Positions 54,512 to 62,393 are shown, counted from the stretch's first letter. The stretch is 64,000 bases of DNA from Bacillota bacterium (GCA_023443625.1 JAEZTQ010000079.1:124001-188000); one strand, 5' to 3'. The notes: a model not told the origin generated them from the letters alone. Translations and numbers: made by a program.

Positions 54512-57034
54512 ATGGATCAGTACAAGGATGAGGAAATCGTAAAAAGTCCCAGAATAGATAGACTAGTGGAGCAGCTGTATGCAAGAATGCCTGAGATTGA
54601 AGCTGACAGGGCTTATTTAATCACAGAAAGCTATAAGCAGACGGAGGATTTACCGATTATACTTCGTCGTGCAAAGGCCTTTGAGCATATCCTAAAGAAT
54701 ATTCCGATTATCCTCAGAGCAGAGGAACTTATTGTCGGCAGCGCTACGATAGCACCCCGTGGATGTCAGGTATTTCCCGAGTTTTCCTACGAATGGCTGG
54801 AGAATGAATTTGACACCGTTGCAACCAGAAGTGCAGATCCTTTTTATATCTCTGATGCTACGAAGCAAACCCTTCATGAGGTATATCAGTACTGGAAGGG
54901 TAAGACCACCAGTGAGCTGGCAACCTCTTATATGGCGGAAGAAGCAAAGCTTGCAATTGAACATAATATCTTTACACCCGGCAATTATTTCTATAATGGA
55001 GTCGGACATGTTACTGTTGCTTATGATAAAGTGCTGGCAATCGGCTATGAGGGTATTATTGCAGAAGCAGAGGAGGCTATGGCTAAGCTTAAGGTTTCTG
55101 ACATGGATTATGCAAAGCGTAAGTCATTTTTAGAAGCTGTAATCATAAGCTGTAAGGCAGTAATTACCTACGCAGAGCGTTATGCCGTGCAGGCGTTGGA
55201 GGAAGCAAAGAATTGTTCTGATAATGCAAGAAAGCTGGAGCTATTACAGATCGCTCAAAACTGTGCAAGAGTTCCGAAAAAGGGTGCCGAGTCCTTTTAT
55301 GAAGCTTGCCAGTCCTTCTGGTTTGTACAGCTGTTGTTACAGGTAGAATCAAGTGGTCATTCCATCTCTCCGGGACGCTTTGATGAGTATATGTATCCAT
55401 ATTATGCGAAAGACATCAAAGAGGGTAGGCTTACCCGTGAATTTGCCCAGGAGCTTATGGATTGTATCTGGGTGAAATTAAATGATTTAAATAAGGTTCG
55501 TGATGCGGCATCCGCGGAAGGCTTTGCAGGCTACAGCTTATTTCAGAACCTGATTGCAGGCGGGCAGAACAAGGACGGTATCGACATAACCAATGATTTA
55601 TCCTTTATGTGTATAGAAGCCTCCATGCACGTAAGACTTCCGCAGCCATCCCTATCTGTCAGGGTATGGAATGGAACGCCTCATGAATTTTTAATCAAGG
55701 CAGCGAAACTGACCAGAACAGGGATTGGTCTTCCTGCTTATTATAACGATGAAGTAATTATACCTTCTCTGCAAAGCAGAGGATTATCTCTTGAAGACGC
55801 CAGAGAATATAATATCATCGGCTGTGTAGAACCGCAGAAGGCAGGTAAAACAGACGGCTGGCATGATGCAGCGTTCTTTAATATGTGCAGGCCCCTGGAG
55901 CTGGTTTTCTCTAACGGTATGGATAGAGGCGTTCAAGTGGGAATAAGAACTGGGAAGGTGGAAGACTTCACTACCTTTGAGGAATTTTATGAGGCCTATC
56001 AAAAGCAGATGAATTATATGATCGAGCTTTTAGTAAATGCAGATAATGCAATTGACGTAGCCCATGCACAAAGATGTCCGCTTCCCTTTGAGTCTTGTAT
56101 GGTTGAGGACTGTATCGGCAGAGGGAAAAGTGTTCAGGAGGGCGGAGCAATCTATAATTTTACCGGTCCGCAGGGCTTTGGTATAGCCAATATGGCTGAT
56201 TCCCTTTATGCGATTAAGAAGCTTGTATTCGAAGAAAAGAAAGTCAGTATGAAGGAGCTTAAGAAAGCTCTAGCAATGAATTATGGAAAAGGAATTGAGC
56301 CCTCCGTCGCAGAGGAAGCGACGAAAGAAATCGTTCAAAAGCTCTATGAGACAGGGCATAAGGTAACAGAAGCTGAAATTGCCGAAATTTATAAAGAAGC
56401 CTTAAGCGGCGGCGTATCGGAGCAGGAGAAAAATAGATTTGATGAAATACTTGAATTAATAGAGGATCTTCCGAAGTATGGCAATGATATCCATGAGGTT
56501 GATTTATTTGCTAGAGACGTGGCCTATACCTATACCAGACCGCTGCAAAACTTTCAAAATCCTCGTGGCGGACAGTACCAGGCCGGTCTATACCCGGTAT
56601 CCGCTAATGTTCCGCTGGGTGCTCAGACCGGAGCAACTCCGGATGGAAGACTTGCTTTTAGACCGGTAGCAGACGGTGTTTCTCCTTCCTCTGGAAAGGA
56701 TACCAATGGACCGACAGCTGCGGCTAATTCTGTTGCAAAGCTGGATCATTTTATTGCTTCCAACGGAACCTTATTTAATCAGAAATTTCATCCTTCGGCC
56801 TTAAGCGGCACAAAGGGACTTGAGAATTTTATCTCCTTAATCAGAGCTTATTTTGATCAAAAGGGCAGTCATATGCAGTTTAATGTTGTAAGTAGAGAGA
56901 CTCTTTATGACGCACAGAAAAATCCTGAAAATTATAAGACTCTGGTGGTACGTGTTGCAGGCTACAGCGCATTATTCACCTCTTTATCAAGGTCCCTGCA
57001 GGATGATATCATCGCAAGAACGGAACAGCATTAA
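54512..57034 (+). CDS. Glycyl-radical diol (1,2-propanediol) dehydratase
   Basis: An 840-residue glycyl radical enzyme. Catalytic Cys438 and Glu440 lie in IIGCVEPQ, Asp452 in DGWHDAAFF, His166 in NGVGHVTV, and the His-Ser pair in SSGHSISPGRFDEYM. The radical Gly is Gly817 in VRVAGYSALF. These are the marks of B12-independent glycerol/propanediol dehydratases, not of choline lyase or PFL. Length and numbering agree with the propanediol enzyme of Roseburia as I recall it. Compared with clostridial glycerol dehydratase (787 residues) it has an extra helical insert at about 600-645. It turns 1,2-propanediol into propionaldehyde inside the compartment. Confidence 0.92.
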   Translation: MDQYKDEEIVKSPRIDRLVEQLYARMPEIEADRAYLITESYKQTEDLPIILRRAKAFEHILKNIPIILRAEELIVGSATIAPRGCQVFPEFSYEWLENEFDTVATRSADPFYISDATKQTLHEVYQYWKGKTTSELATSYMAEEAKLAIEHNIFTPGNYFYNGVGHVTVAYDKVLAIGYEGIIAEAEEAMAKLKVSDMDYAKRKSFLEAVIISCKAVITYAERYAVQALEEAKNCSDNARKLELLQIAQNCARVPKKGAESFYEACQSFWFVQLLLQVESSGHSISPGRFDEYMYPYYAKDIKEGRLTREFAQELMDCIWVKLNDLNKVRDAASAEGFAGYSLFQNLIAGGQNKDGIDITNDLSFMCIEASMHVRLPQPSLSVRVWNGTPHEFLIKAAKLTRTGIGLPAYYNDEVIIPSLQSRGLSLEDAREYNIIGCVEPQKAGKTDGWHDAAFFNMCRPLELVFSNGMDRGVQVGIRTGKVEDFTTFEEFYEAYQKQMNYMIELLVNADNAIDVAHAQRCPLPFESCMVEDCIGRGKSVQEGGAIYNFTGPQGFGIANMADSLYAIKKLVFEEKKVSMKELKKALAMNYGKGIEPSVAEEATKEIVQKLYETGHKVTEAEIAEIYKEALSGGVSEQEKNRFDEILELIEDLPKYGNDIHEVDLFARDVAYTYTRPLQNFQNPRGGQYQAGLYPVSANVPLGAQTGATPDGRLAFRPVADGVSPSSGKDTNGPTAAANSVAKLDHFIASNGTLFNQKFHPSALSGTKGLENFISLIRAYFDQKGSHMQFNVVSRETLYDAQKNPENYKTLVVRVAGYSALFTSLSRSLQDDIIARTEQH

Positions 57035-57044
57035 TGAGGTAATA

Positions 57045-57099
57045 GATTGAAAATCAAAGATTTTTCAATCAGCTATTTGTGTGCTGCCCAAATTCGCAG
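57045..57099 (+). promoter_or_regulatory. Hairpin and 16-bp repeat leader of the activase gene
   Basis: GATTGAAAATC (57045-57055) pairs with GATTTTTCAATC (57059-57070) around AAA. Then CTGCCCAAATTCGCAG (57084-57099) repeats 51546-57561-type leader sequence seen before the PduS-like gene at 51546-51561. TTGGAGGATTAGT and the ATG follow. The hairpin could separate the stoichiometry of dehydratase and activase. Confidence 0.55.
57084..57099 (+). repeat. 16-bp leader repeat before the activase gene
   Basis: Second exact copy of CTGCCCAAATTCGCAG (first at 51546-51561), 25 bases before the activase start. Confidence 0.7.
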
Positions 57100-57124
57100 A
57101 CTTTTGACGGCTTGGAGGATTAGT

Positions 57125-57910
57125 ATGAATGGAAAAGAAATAACAGGCAGAATTTTTGATATACAGAGGTTTTCCATCCATGATGGCCCTGGAATTCGTA
57201 CAATTATATTCCTAAAGGGCTGCAGGCTTCGGTGCCGGTGGTGTTGTAATCCTGAATCTCAGGAATATGATATCCAGACAATGTTTGTGAATGGTAAACC
57301 CAAAGTAATCGGTCGGGATGTGACTGTAGAAGAGGTAATGACTGAGATTAAGAAGGATTTACCGTATTACAGAAGATCCCAAGGGGGAGTTACGCTTTCA
57401 GGCGGAGAGGCTTTAAATCAACCGGATTTTGCGGTGGAATTACTGCGAACCTGTCACGATATTGGGATTAATACAGCAATGGAAAGCACAGGCTTTGCTG
57501 ATTTTGAGACTATAAAAAGGTATCTACCCTATCTTGATTATTATTTAATGGACATTAAGCATATGGATAGCAGAAAGCATGAAGAATTTACCGGAAAGCC
57601 GAACCATATTATGCTTGAAAACGCAAAAAAGATAGCGGAAGCAGGAACTAATCTGATTATCCGTGTTCCGGTAGTACCTACCTTTAATCATACCAAAGAA
57701 GAAATAAAGGCGATTGCTGATTATGCAGCAACACTTCCCGGTGTAAAGGAGCTTCATTTGCTGCCGTATCACAGACTTGGTATCGATAAATATGAAGGAC
57801 TTGGCAGAAGCTATACCATGTCACATATCGAGCCGCTAAGTAATGAATATATGGAAGAACTACTGGAAGCAGCGAAAGCATCAGGGCTGCATTGTCAGAT
57901 TGGCGGATAA
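57125..57910 (+). CDS. Glycyl-radical enzyme activase (radical SAM), short form
   Basis: A 261-residue activase starting at ATG 57125 after TTGGAGGATTAGT; an upstream in-frame start would add unrelated residues. The radical-SAM cluster is Cys33/37/40 (GCRLRCRWCCNPES). FSIHDGPGIRTIIFLKGC, GGVTLSGGEAL and LLPYHRLGIDKYEGLGR are family motifs. After NPESQEYDIQTMF the chain goes straight to VNGKPKVIGRDV, so the ferredoxin-like insert with two extra [4Fe-4S] clusters, present in the clostridial glycerol dehydratase activase, is missing. It installs the radical on Gly817 of the dehydratase. Confidence 0.92.
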   Translation: MNGKEITGRIFDIQRFSIHDGPGIRTIIFLKGCRLRCRWCCNPESQEYDIQTMFVNGKPKVIGRDVTVEEVMTEIKKDLPYYRRSQGGVTLSGGEALNQPDFAVELLRTCHDIGINTAMESTGFADFETIKRYLPYLDYYLMDIKHMDSRKHEEFTGKPNHIMLENAKKIAEAGTNLIIRVPVVPTFNHTKEEIKAIADYAATLPGVKELHLLPYHRLGIDKYEGLGRSYTMSHIEPLSNEYMEELLEAAKASGLHCQIGG

Positions 57911-58115
57911 AGAGGAAGCGGGTTACGTGTTTTGACTAAAATTAGATATTTTAGGGGTATAACATTCTAATTTATTTATCTGGTAGCTTTTTATCTATAA
58001 AATACTTTGAGAATCTTGCAGATAGTTGTAAATTCGTTATTGGTCAGCTTATATATATTTGGAATAATCATTAAATTACGCGTTTTCTATATTAATATAT
58101 AACCTGGAGGATGAA

Positions 58116-58487
58116 ATGAGTAATCAGGAGATTAATTTAAGAGAAGACAAATTGAGAATCATTCAGGAATTCGTACCTGGTAAGCAGATTACCATCGCTC
58201 ATGTGATTGCTAATCCGGAGAGCAGCCTATTTTCTAAGGTTGGGCTTGTGGAAGGTGGTATGAAATCCGCAATTGGCATCGTAACCATGACTCCCAGTGA
58301 CACCGCTATTATCGCAAGTGATATTGCGATGAAAACCTCAGGGGTTGAGCTTGGATCAGTAGACAGAGTAAACGGAACGCTCCTTGTAACAGGCAGTGTA
58401 TCAGAAGTAGAAGCAGCACTGGCAGCGATTGTTGAGTTTGCCGAGAAGAAATTAGGCTTTAGCGTATGTGAAATTACCAGAACATAA
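58116..58487 (+). CDS. EutS/PduU-type circularly permuted shell protein
   Basis: A 123-residue BMC protein of the permuted class. RIIQEFVPGKQITIAHVIAN (about 14-33) forms the N-terminal beta-barrel cap seen in PduU/EutS, followed by IGIVTMTPSDTAIIASDIA, VELGSVDRVNGTLLVTGSVS and the end GFSVCEITRT. It has a short extra N-terminus. A 205-base gap separates it from the activase gene, and it has its own strong ribosome site (CCTGGAGGATGAA) and terminator, so it may have its own promoter. Confidence 0.93.
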   Translation: MSNQEINLREDKLRIIQEFVPGKQITIAHVIANPESSLFSKVGLVEGGMKSAIGIVTMTPSDTAIIASDIAMKTSGVELGSVDRVNGTLLVTGSVSEVEAALAAIVEFAEKKLGFSVCEITRT

Positions 58488-58578
58488 TTTGGATAACTAA
58501 CGAGGTTCCATCGTATATAAACTTATTCTTTCGTGTAATAGTATTTTAAATTTTATATAATTATTCATTAACCATCTG

Positions 58579-58608
58579 GACGTTACCATGTGAGTAGCGT
58601 CCTTTTAT
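58579..58608 (+). terminator. Terminator closing the microcompartment operon
   Basis: GGACGTTAC (58579-58587) pairs with GTAGCGTCC (58595-58603) with one mismatch or wobble, followed by TTTTAT. Confidence 0.75.
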
Positions 58609-58672
58609 AATTTCGTATAGCTTACCATTGTGGTATATAAGGATAGCTTGTCATAGTAATAATGATAAAAGG

Positions 58673-58698
58673 AAAAGCCTGATAACATGTCAGACTTT
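58673..58698. terminator. Hairpin after the uracil-DNA-glycosylase-like gene
   Basis: AAAAGCCTGA pairs with TCAGACTTTT across TAACATG. It lies at the 3' end of the minus-strand gene and has A- and T-tracts on opposite sides, so it could act in both directions. Confidence 0.6.
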
Positions 58699-58709
58699 TC
58701 ATTACAATA

Positions 58710-59309
58710 TTATTCTTTTATAAGCTCCGCCATTATTGCTATATCCTCGGCAGCCATTTCAAATTTAGATTTCTCGATCAGAATATTTCCTCCGGTCATA
58801 ATGTAAGAAGGCATAATTCTGATATCTCCATAGTAAATTTCACTGCCTCTTAATTTGTAGGTAGAGATGGCGGGTATAATATTTTTCTTTGTTCTCTTTT
58901 TGGTTATCATATTGAAGGCTTTCTTTGCCACATCTCCCATTAGCATGATAACTTTCAGATTAGGAAATAGGGATAGCTCCTGTTCCAGAATTGGTAAGCT
59001 TTCCACGATAGTTTGTGTTTCTATAGAATAGCCAGTTTTAGGGATTTTAACAGCATTGGTGATAAAGATCCCCATCGACAATATCTCATCGATTGAATTG
59101 ACATTCAGCCCTGCTTTTTGAAATAAAGGTATTGTGGTTTTTAAATAATCTGCATTCTTGTCTCCATAAAAATCCTGCTTCGGATCTGCGGGGACCACCT
59201 CGTTGATCATGACAGCGCGGATGGAGTCTTTATTAAGCTCCAAATCATATAAATGCATATCTTTTGAGAAAATAGCAATATTTTTTTCTACTTCTCTTTT
59301 TAGATTCAT
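58710..59309 (-). CDS. Uracil-DNA-glycosylase superfamily protein
   Basis: A 199-residue protein from ATG 59309 (MNLKREVEKNIAIFSKDM), with GGGAG five bases upstream; longer reading adds low-quality sequence from a palindrome cluster. Motif A is INEVVPADPKQDFYG, then GIFITNAVKIPK, VIMLMGDVAKKAFN and a C-terminal MPSYIMTGGN where glycosylases usually have HPS. The pattern fits the UDG fold, but the motifs depart from UDG families 1-5, so activity on uracil is uncertain. It lies between the microcompartment and a YafY regulator, with no clear link. Confidence 0.75.
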   Translation of the reverse strand: MNLKREVEKNIAIFSKDMHLYDLELNKDSIRAVMINEVVPADPKQDFYGDKNADYLKTTIPLFQKAGLNVNSIDEILSMGIFITNAVKIPKTGYSIETQTIVESLPILEQELSLFPNLKVIMLMGDVAKKAFNMITKKRTKKNIIPAISTYKLRGSEIYYGDIRIMPSYIMTGGNILIEKSKFEMAAEDIAIMAELIKE

Positions 59310-59322
59310 ATTAACTCCCATC

Positions 59323-59401
59323 TGCCGCTTAAGCGGCATACAAATACTGAGCGAAAAGCACGTTGAATGCTTTTTGCCGACTGAAAAATCTTTGATTTTT
59401 C
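59323..59401. repeat. Intergenic cluster of short palindromes, locus 3
   Basis: TGCCGCTT-AAGCGGCA (59323-59338), AAAAGCA/TGCTTTT (59354-59374) and GAAAAATC-TTT-GATTTTTC (59383-59401), all perfect. It occupies the leader of the minus-strand glycosylase-like gene. The style, strings of short palindromes between genes, is that of 13086-13213 and 18396-18516, though the sequences differ. Confidence 0.6.
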
Positions 59402-59471
59402 TAACTAACATACATGCCGCCATAAGAAAGCTCAAATAGTATTGAAAATTGTTCCACAGGTATTAGCGGTA

Positions 59472-60389
59472 CTATTCGTACTCCTCTTCATAATGTGCTA
59501 ATGCTTCTAGATATCGTTTTACGATTTTATCTCTCAGACTTTTTGGATGAATGATTGTTACCTTATCACCAAAAGACATAATAAAATCGTAAAGCCATTC
59601 ATTTTCCGGCAAAGTCAGAGATACTCTAATTCGATCCTGTTCATGGAATATAGAGCTATCGTCTAATAGATCATATAATCTGTATCCGACTTCATGGGGA
59701 AAGGTAAGTTCAATATCGATGAGTGTTCTCATGCTTTCGGGAGGTGGCCATATATGAGGACTATCTTTTTCTTTTGCTTCAAAATGTATATTAGTGGTTA
59801 CACAATTTTTAATTCGCGTGATACGAAACAGCCTCCAATCATTACTCAGTAGACAAAAAGCATATAAATACCACGCTTTATCTTTATAGAGCAGCTTATA
59901 AGGCTGTACTTCCCTGTGAGTATTTTTACCATTGGAGGTAAAGTAATCAAATCTAAGCTGCATTCTTTCCAAAATAGCATTTTTAAGTAAGTGAAACAAT
60001 TGCTTTTCTCTCCCAGCAGTACTGCCCCAACGAGAAAAGTCTACATCAATAAAGTTTTGGGAAGCCGTACCGAATAATGCTCCTAATTTTGTTAAAATAT
60101 TCTCCGTATTTGGATACTGTATGGCGCTAAGACTCTGAACCCCTATTAATATTTCCTGCTTTTCTTTCTCCGAAATCATGGATTTATTAAGTACATAACC
60201 ATCAAGTAATGCAATACCACCATTTCTTCCTGTGGTAATATAGATCGGTATGCCTGCACTGCTAAGTCTGTCAACATCACGATATATGGTTCGAACCGAT
60301 ACTTCGAATTTTCGGGCAAGCTCTGGAGCAGTGGCATGTTTTTTGTCCAATAAGTAGTAGAGTATTCTAAATAAACGACTTTCTTGCAA
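59472..60389 (-). CDS. YafY/YobV-type transcriptional regulator, paralogue 2
   Basis: A 305-residue HTH_11-WYL regulator starting at a TTG (60389), eight bases after AAGGAGG on its strand. This start (MQESRLFRILYYLLDKKHAT) lines up exactly with the paralogue at 33746-34660 (MQISRLFEIVYMLINKKHIT). RKFEVSVRTIYRDVDRLSSA is the HTH, and LLYKDKAWYLYAFCLLSNDW the WYL core. No obvious target gene is adjacent; the glycosylase-like gene 160 bases downstream on the same strand is a candidate. Confidence 0.9.
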   Translation of the reverse strand: MQESRLFRILYYLLDKKHATAPELARKFEVSVRTIYRDVDRLSSAGIPIYITTGRNGGIALLDGYVLNKSMISEKEKQEILIGVQSLSAIQYPNTENILTKLGALFGTASQNFIDVDFSRWGSTAGREKQLFHLLKNAILERMQLRFDYFTSNGKNTHREVQPYKLLYKDKAWYLYAFCLLSNDWRLFRITRIKNCVTTNIHFEAKEKDSPHIWPPPESMRTLIDIELTFPHEVGYRLYDLLDDSSIFHEQDRIRVSLTLPENEWLYDFIMSFGDKVTIIHPKSLRDKIVKRYLEALAHYEEEYE

Positions 60390-60485
60390 TACACCAACCT
60401 CCTTATGGATTGAAACATGAAATAACTGCATCTTACAAAATCTATATGAAATGTAAAAATAACGGATACGTTTCTAGTTACTAAA

Positions 60486-60569
60486 TTAAGCTTATGGAGC
60501 CTTGGTAGCGAAGGAGTATGAATCCACTGTGTATACAATTGTCATAGAGATATTGTTTCTCAATTACTT
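60486..60569. repeat. Diverged half-copy of the inverted-repeat element
   Basis: This stretch aligns along its length with the right half of the element at 61188-61343 (shared words include TAGCGAAGGA versus GAGCGAAGGA, CTGTGTATAC, GATATTGTTTCTCAATTA versus GATATAGTTTCGCAATTA). No matching left arm is seen, so it seems a decayed single arm. The rest of 60390-60813 shows no gene. Confidence 0.5.
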
Positions 60570-60813
60570 GAATACTATCATAATAACCCTGACAACATAT
60601 GTCGAGCTATATTTTATTTTTAAATTTATTTCTTAAGCTGATACTCATTTACAATCAATTTCATAGTATAATTTGCATGTTCTGTTGTAAATACAACCGA
60701 AAATCCGATGAAATTGTGTTATGGTGAATAAGAAGAGATGGGAAGGAAAACATAATAAAACTTTCATTTTGGAACTCGTAAAAAGATAAGTAAGGAAGGA
60801 AAGGTGAAAAGGT

Positions 60814-61161
60814 ATGGAGAATATATATATTAAGAATATTCCACAGGAGGCTGTTATCACGCTGCCTGGTCAGGTTGATATCCTGCAGGGACAGGTAGTA
60901 AGCAAGACACTTGCTCAAAACAAGTCTGTTAGTATAACCATTTTTGCATTTGATAAAGGAGAGGAAATAGGCACACATGATTCTTCAGGGGATGCCATGG
61001 TTACTGTTTTGGAGGGAACAGGTCAGTTTACTGTAGATGGAAAGGAATATATCCTAAATCAGGGTGAGACCTTAATCATGCCGGCTCAAAAACCGCATTC
61101 CGTATATGCGGTTGAAGCCTTTAAGATGATACTTACGGTTGTATTTCCAGTGGCTAAATAA
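60814..61161 (+). CDS. Cupin domain protein
   Basis: A 115-residue single cupin. The two metal motifs are present: GTHDSSGDAMVTVLEGTGQF (about 52-71) and the second, MPAQKPHSVYAVEAFKM (about 89-105), with HD and PH supplying ligands. Small cupins of this type are often sensors or detoxifying proteins; no substrate can be named. AAGGTGAAAAGGT precedes the ATG. It stands alone, followed by the large inverted-repeat element. Confidence 0.88.
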   Translation: MENIYIKNIPQEAVITLPGQVDILQGQVVSKTLAQNKSVSITIFAFDKGEEIGTHDSSGDAMVTVLEGTGQFTVDGKEYILNQGETLIMPAQKPHSVYAVEAFKMILTVVFPVAK

Positions 61162-61187
61162 GAAGGATTTTTAAATATATCATTGAC

Positions 61188-61343
61188 AATTGCGAAACTC
61201 AGTAATTGTAAGAATGTATACACAGCATATACTATTCGGGAGCGGAATTAAAGTGTTAAAACAATTATGCTCATAGGAGCGTTGGAGCGAAGGAATAGTA
61301 TATGCTGTGTATACTATTAGTAAAACGATATAGTTTCGCAATT
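61188..61343. repeat. Nested inverted-repeat element
   Basis: Outer arms AATTGCGAAACT (61188-61199) and AGTTTCGCAATT (61332-61343) are perfect. Inside, a perfect 22-bp inverted repeat lies at 61216-61237 and 61293-61314 (arm starts GTATACACAGCATATAC). The central 55 bases hold GAGCGTTGGAGCGAAG. It has no coding capacity. The form suggests a palindromic miniature element or a large regulatory hairpin. A diverged half-copy is at 60486-60569. The rest of 61162-61607 shows no other gene. Confidence 0.7.
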
Positions 61344-61607
61344 AGAAAATATTTAAGGGAAAGAGGAAAGCTTAATTATTTACATGATTTCATTCACGGG
61401 ATTTAAAAGTTTTAATAGCTTCGTGATCAAATTTTTTATCTTTTTAATACAATATAGGCTGTCCAAGACCAACTTTATATAAATGAGACAAGATTGTGGT
61501 CATTTTTAGTAAGTCCTTCTGTCCTTTTTTAAGAGGGATAGGCACTTTATGTCAATAATGCGCATAGATTATTAACGAAACCTTAAGCATTGAGGGTGCT
61601 TATCTTC

Positions 61608-62231
61608 GTGAAGTCGTTTCCAAAGCCGTTGAGCACCAAGGAAGAATCCGACTACTTGCGACGTTGTAAAGAAGGCGATAAGGAAGCGCGGGATAAACTG
61701 ATAGAGCATAACTTAAGACTGGTAGCACATATTGTTAAGAAGTATAATATGGTAGATAAAGAAACAGATGATTTGATATCGATTGGGACAATTGGATTAA
61801 TTAAAGCAATCGATACCTTTGATGATGAAAAGGGAATCCGCCTTGCAACCTATGCCTCCCGTTGTATTGATAATGAGCTATTAATGATGCTCAGAAGTGG
61901 AAAAAGATTAGCGAAGGAAGTATATCTGTATGATCCGATTGGATCTGATCGGGAAGGCAATGAAATCAATCTTCTGGATATTATTGAAGAAGCAGAAGTT
62001 GATATTGTAGAAAATATTATGCTGGAAGACGATATTAAGAAACTGTATCACATAATTGGTAAGGTTTTGACTGATAGAGAACGGGAAATAATCTGCCTAC
62101 GTTACGGATTAAGTAACCAAAAAGAAGTAACACAAAGAGAAATAGCAGGAATGCTTGGAATATCTAGAAGCTACGTCAGCAGAATAGAAAAAAAAGCCCT
62201 TAAGAAACTGCGAGAATGCTTTGAGCAATAG
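61608..62231 (+). CDS. SigK-like sporulation RNA polymerase sigma factor
   Basis: About 207 residues from GTG 61608 (KSFPKPLSTKEESDYLRRC), with TTGAGGGTG as ribosome site; an in-frame TAA at 61584 rules out any long pro-sequence. Region 2 is DLISIGTIGLIKAIDTF, with LATYASRCIDNELLMMLR, then YDPIGSDREGNEI, a mark of the SigK branch, and region 4 with EREIICLRYGLS and GISRSYVSRIEKKALKKLRE. It would direct mother-cell sporulation genes or act as a variant alternative sigma factor. SigK of Bacillus carries a pro-peptide; this one does not. Confidence 0.85.
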   Translation: MKSFPKPLSTKEESDYLRRCKEGDKEARDKLIEHNLRLVAHIVKKYNMVDKETDDLISIGTIGLIKAIDTFDDEKGIRLATYASRCIDNELLMMLRSGKRLAKEVYLYDPIGSDREGNEINLLDIIEEAEVDIVENIMLEDDIKKLYHIIGKVLTDREREIICLRYGLSNQKEVTQREIAGMLGISRSYVSRIEKKALKKLRECFEQ

Positions 62232-62320
62232 AAAGAGTAAATGCAGCTTCTTTGAGAAACCTGCGAGAATGCTTTGAGCAATAGAAAGAGTAAATGCAGT
62301 TTCTTTGAGAAACCTGCGAG
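62209..62320 (+). repeat. 53-bp tandem duplication across the end of the sigma factor gene
   Basis: A 53-base unit starting CTGCGAGAATGCTTTGAG occurs about 2.1 times. The first copy contains the last codons and stop of the sigma factor gene; the second copy is identical except for one base and lies after the stop. Confidence 0.85.
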
Positions 62321-62353
62321 TATAAGCACAAACATAAATAAATTATAAAAAAA

Positions 62354-62393
62354 AGCTGCAGTATAACAGACCGATAGTTATACTGCAGTTTAT
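62354..62393 (+). terminator. Terminator after the sigma factor gene
   Basis: CTGCAGTATAAC (62356-62367) pairs perfectly with GTTATACTGCAG (62377-62388), preceded by A8 and followed by TTTATTAT. The rest of 62232-62574 shows no gene. Confidence 0.85.

Noticed and set aside
61344..61607. A skin-like interruption of sigK with the 5' half elsewhere
   Set aside because: The conserved sigma region 2 is complete from its usual start; no recombinase is in the window. Absence of a pro-sequence alone does not show an interruption.
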